From assembly GCF_002954265.1 (NCBI RefSeq), contig NZ_PPSL01000006.1, forward strand, positions 310,001-374,000: 64,000 bases of DNA, in the 5' to 3' direction. The notes below the pieces were generated by a model that saw only the letters and a program-made list of their open reading frames with translations, did no database searches and had not been told where the DNA came from. The stretch comes from Flavipsychrobacter stenotrophus. Lineage in GTDB: Bacteria; Bacteroidota; Bacteroidia; Chitinophagales; Chitinophagaceae. Position 1 is the first letter of the stretch. The number at the start of each line of letters is the position of its first letter. The position numbers and the translations under genes were made by a program. Below, one piece after another: positions 61,299 through 64,000 of this stretch.

Positions 61299-61445
61299 GA
61301 ATTCAATTTCGTTTTTAAATCGCATTCCTGCCAAATCCTCTGAAACCCGCAACTAGCGCAGATTTTGCGCTATATATACAATTCTTTAATTAAGACTTTT
61401 GGTTTGGTGCCCCCTATAATTCTACAATAAATAAAAATAATACCC

Positions 61446-64000
61446 ATGAAAAAGCTTCTCGCTCTGGTATTTACCCTTATCTTGTTCTGTTCGGTTACAC
61501 AAGGACAAACGGCTGCATCGTATGCTTTTTTTGCCACTTCAGGTTCGTTTGCATCAATATCGGGTACCGGAACTGCAGCTACTGGAACTTATAATGATGA
61601 TATAACCCAAACAACAATTCCCATTGGTTTCAGTTTTACGTTTTGTGGTACGTCTTACAATCAGTTGTCAGTATGTTCTAATGGGTTTCTATCATTAGCC
61701 AATTCAACTTCAACAGCTAACACAAATTCCGCAGCTAATGTAGCGGGTGCCGGATTTCTAATGCCATATTGGGATGATTTATACGGCAACAACTCAACAG
61801 CTTATTATCAGACGACGGGGGCATTTCCAAACAGAGTATTCACTTTCGAATATAAGAACTGGACACTTTACAATCTCCTACTAGCGCTTTTTTTTGGCGT
61901 TGGTTCGGGCAATGAAAACATGCAGGTAAAATTGTATGAATCCACAAACGTCATAGAATTTTGGTATGGATCTTCAACCTTTGGAACAGCAAATACTCCT
62001 TCGGCAACCATTGGAATTGCAAATAGTACAACTGATTTTCAGACATTGCCTAATGTAAGTGCATCACCTGTTCCTTCCTCCGCAACATTTACAACAAGTT
62101 TGAATTCATCGCCCGCAACTAATCAAATTTATCGTTGGTCGCCGGGCTGTACTATTACCGCATCCGCAGCTAATAACGGACCTATATGCAGCGGTAACAC
62201 GCTCAGCCTTACCGGCACCATATTTACAGGCACTGCTACCACTTTTAGCTGGGCGGGTCCTGCGGGCTATAGCTCTAACCTGCAAAGCCCGTCTATAACA
62301 AATGCGCCTACTACACGTGGTGGCACCTATACTTTTACCGCAACTTCATCGGGCGGCTGTAGCTATAGCGTCACTACTACTGCAGTTGTAGACAGTACCC
62401 CTACAGCTACTATCAGCGGCACTACCAGCTTTTGCAGCGGTGGCAGCAGTACAATTACTTTTACGGGTACAGCAGCTGCTACGGTCTACTATACAATTAA
62501 CGGCGGCCCTATACAAAATATACTGCTGAATGCGGCAGGCACAGCAACAGTGTCTACCGGCACATTGACTACCGGAGCCTCTGCAACCTCCTACACTTAT
62601 GCGCTTACCAGTGCTACAAAGGGTAGCTGCAGCCGCACGATAACAGGTAGTGCTGTTGTTACAGTGAACCCACTACCGGCTGCAATTACAGGTCCGCTAG
62701 CCGTATGTGAAGGTGGATTTATTACCACGCTTACCAGCTCACCCACAACAGGTAGCTGGTCATCAACGCCTACAACCATTGCTTCTGTAAACCCTACTAC
62801 GGGTATTGTTACTTCGGGCCTTGCAGGCAATGCCGTGGTTACTTATGCGCTGCCGGTTACAGGTTGCTCAGTTACCGCTACGGTTACGGTAAACCCCACC
62901 CCACCACCCATTACCGGTTCATTGCAGGTTTGCCAGAGCGGCGGTACCACAACGCTCAGCGACCCTATACCCGCCGGCACATGGATGATCAGTCCGGCTT
63001 CACTGGCCAGCATTTCATCATCGGGTGTGGTAACCGGTATATTGCCCGGCACCGCTACTGTTACCTACACTGTAGGTACTACCTGCTATACCACGGCAAG
63101 TGTGGTGGTAAACCCGTCGCTATCGCCTATTACAGGGCCGGGGGCAGTATGTGTCAACAGTTCTATAACATTGGGCAATCCCGTTGCCAGCGGCACATGG
63201 AGCGCAAGTCCTGCCACGGTAGCTACAATAGATCCTGTAACGGGTCAACTGTTTGGCGTGGGCCCGGGCATTGTTAACGTAACTTATGTAGCGCTCACCA
63301 GTTGCCAGGTAAGCAGAAACATAACTGTTAACCCCCCACCTGCGGCCATTACGGGCACACCAGATGTGTGCCTGGGATATACTACCAGTCTTGCCAACAC
63401 AAGCGCTCCGGGCAGCTGGAGCAGCGCCAACCCTGCTATTGCATCAGTTAATTCATCTACCGGATTGGTAACTGGCGCAGGCGCAGGCACTACGCAAATA
63501 TTATATACCCTCAGCACTACCGGTTGCTCAACAAGCATAACATCAACGGTAAATCCAATACCGGCACCTATCACTGGAATTACGCCTGTGTGCGGCGGCG
63601 GTGCAACGATAACACTTGCTAATACTACACCACTTGGCGACTGGACCAGCGGCAACACCACTATTGCAACGGCTGATGCTGCTACAGGTATGATCACCGG
63701 TGTAAGCGCCGGCACAGCGCCTGTTACCTATACCATTACATCAACAGGATGTTATGTAACAGCTAATGTACCTGTATTGCCGATTCCCACACCTATATCT
63801 GGCCTGGCGGGAGTTTGTGAGGCAGGTAGTACTATTACCCTTACAGATGCCACACCCGGCACCTGGAGCATATCGCCGGCAGGTACTGCCAGCATCAGCA
63901 CATCGGGCATGGTAACAGGTATCAGCGCGGGTGCAGCTGTAGTTACTTATACCGGTGGCAACAACTGTTTTGTTACTCATAATGTTACAGTAAATCCTTT
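61446..64000 (+). CDS. Large secreted Ig-repeat protein, cut by the window end
   Basis: Open from ATG 61446 to the window edge (at least 851 aa). Signal peptide MKKLLALVFTLILFCSVTQG with cleavage near GQ. An N-terminal domain of about 220 residues with paired cysteines is followed by Ser/Thr-rich Ig-like repeats. From about 62680 at least five BIG_2-type repeats of 75-80 residues recur, each with pattern P-I-T-G-x-x-x-V-C, then G-T-W-S and A-x-V-x-Y. Likely an adhesin or matrix protein. It matches the Ig part of the gene at 20163, placed on the other side of the prophage. Confidence 0.85.
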   Translation, partial: MKKLLALVFTLILFCSVTQGQTAASYAFFATSGSFASISGTGTAATGTYNDDITQTTIPIGFSFTFCGTSYNQLSVCSNGFLSLANSTSTANTNSAANVAGAGFLMPYWDDLYGNNSTAYYQTTGAFPNRVFTFEYKNWTLYNLLLALFFGVGSGNENMQVKLYESTNVIEFWYGSSTFGTANTPSATIGIANSTTDFQTLPNVSASPVPSSATFTTSLNSSPATNQIYRWSPGCTITASAANNGPICSGNTLSLTGTIFTGTATTFSWAGPAGYSSNLQSPSITNAPTTRGGTYTFTATSSGGCSYSVTTTAVVDSTPTATISGTTSFCSGGSSTITFTGTAAATVYYTINGGPIQNILLNAAGTATVSTGTLTTGASATSYTYALTSATKGSCSRTITGSAVVTVNPLPAAITGPLAVCEGGFITTLTSSPTTGSWSSTPTTIASVNPTTGIVTSGLAGNAVVTYALPVTGCSVTATVTVNPTPPPITGSLQVCQSGGTTTLSDPIPAGTWMISPASLASISSSGVVTGILPGTATVTYTVGTTCYTTASVVVNPSLSPITGPGAVCVNSSITLGNPVASGTWSASPATVATIDPVTGQLFGVGPGIVNVTYVALTSCQVSRNITVNPPPAAITGTPDVCLGYTTSLANTSAPGSWSSANPAIASVNSSTGLVTGAGAGTTQILYTLSTTGCSTSITSTVNPIPAPITGITPVCGGGATITLANTTPLGDWTSGNTTIATADAATGMITGVSAGTAPVTYTITSTGCYVTANVPVLPIPTPISGLAGVCEAGSTITLTDATPGTWSISPAGTASISTSGMVTGISAGAAVVTYTGGNNCFVTHNVTVNP

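Larger units (their letters stand above)
24600..61320. mobile_element. Mu-like transposable prophage carrying a DGR (ends approximate)
   Basis: About 36.7 kb with a full Mu-type gene set: LexA-like repressor, MuA-like transposase, MuB-like ATPase, Gam, GemA-like protein, terminase, DUF935 portal, gpF- and gpG-like head genes, ClpP-type prohead protease, sheath, tube, tape measure and baseplate genes, and a DNA methylase at the far end. Mu's left (early) end lies at the right of this window. Host genes coding Ig-repeat secreted proteins flank it. The exact TG...CA ends and target duplication could not be fixed by eye. Confidence 0.8.

Noticed and set aside
62091-62110. ACAAGTTTGAATT match to the repressor operators in the host gene
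   Set aside because: Only half the palindrome is present and the match lies in coding sequence; taken as chance.
62597-63980. Long minus-strand open frames opposite the Ig-repeat protein
   Set aside because: They mirror the low-complexity Val/Thr-rich repeats of the plus-strand gene, have no recognisable domain and are shadows.

Overview
The window looks like the chromosome of a member of the Bacteroidota, probably a Chitinophagaceae relative. It has a type IX secretion sorting tail on a large secreted NHL/Ig-like protein, a futalosine-pathway menaquinone gene, YfhO and DUF2089 proteins, and several promoters fitting the Bacteroidota -7 consensus TAnnTTTG. No tRNA or rRNA gene was found.

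Host part, 1-24.6 kb. It opens with a universal stress protein, MqnA, an exported alpha/beta hydrolase, and a membrane protein paired with a Zn-ribbon/HTH regulator. Next is a lipoprotein and YfhO, followed by a surface-sugar cluster at 7.2-15.2 kb: acetaldehyde dehydrogenase, HOA-type aldolase, two NAD-dependent sugar epimerases, a ThDP enzyme, a membrane glycosyltransferase and an FkbM methyltransferase. Then come a CPA1 antiporter, a DUF1330-like protein, a radical SAM protein and a Y-family polymerase, and the secreted NHL/Ig protein. A repeat-rich gap (22.9-24.3 kb) follows, with two paralogous hairpin units and a 20-G run. The host resumes at 61.45 kb with another very large Ig-repeat secreted protein that runs off the window.

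Phage part, about 24.6-61.3 kb. This is an essentially complete Mu-like (transposable) prophage, inverted in this window. The repressor and early promoter are at the right end: two CAAACAAGTTTG operators overlap a consensus promoter, and a third lies inside the repressor gene. Leftward from there come a Ner-position protein, the MuA-like transposase, the MuB-like ATPase, small early genes, Gam, a diversity-generating retroelement (DGR), a P-loop ATPase and a GemA-like protein. A rightward block (41.5-48.6 kb) carries terminase, portal, gpF-like and gpG-like head genes. A second leftward block (41.2-24.8 kb) carries protease, capsid, lysis genes, sheath, tube, tape measure, baseplate, tail-tip genes and, last, a DNA adenine methylase.

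The most notable system is the DGR at 52.0-54.0 kb. A reverse transcriptase is preceded by a non-coding template repeat (TR) and two tandem paralogous 122-aa target genes. All 21 TR-to-VR substitutions in the 66-bp cores fall at coding-strand adenines, clustered in 11 codons rich in AAY. Other points of interest are a structured RNA candidate with its own promoter and a predicted pseudoknot at the methylase end, a gpF-like protein with a possible C-terminal nuclease domain, a candidate single-gene spanin, and three phage genes encoding proteins with Sec signal peptides.
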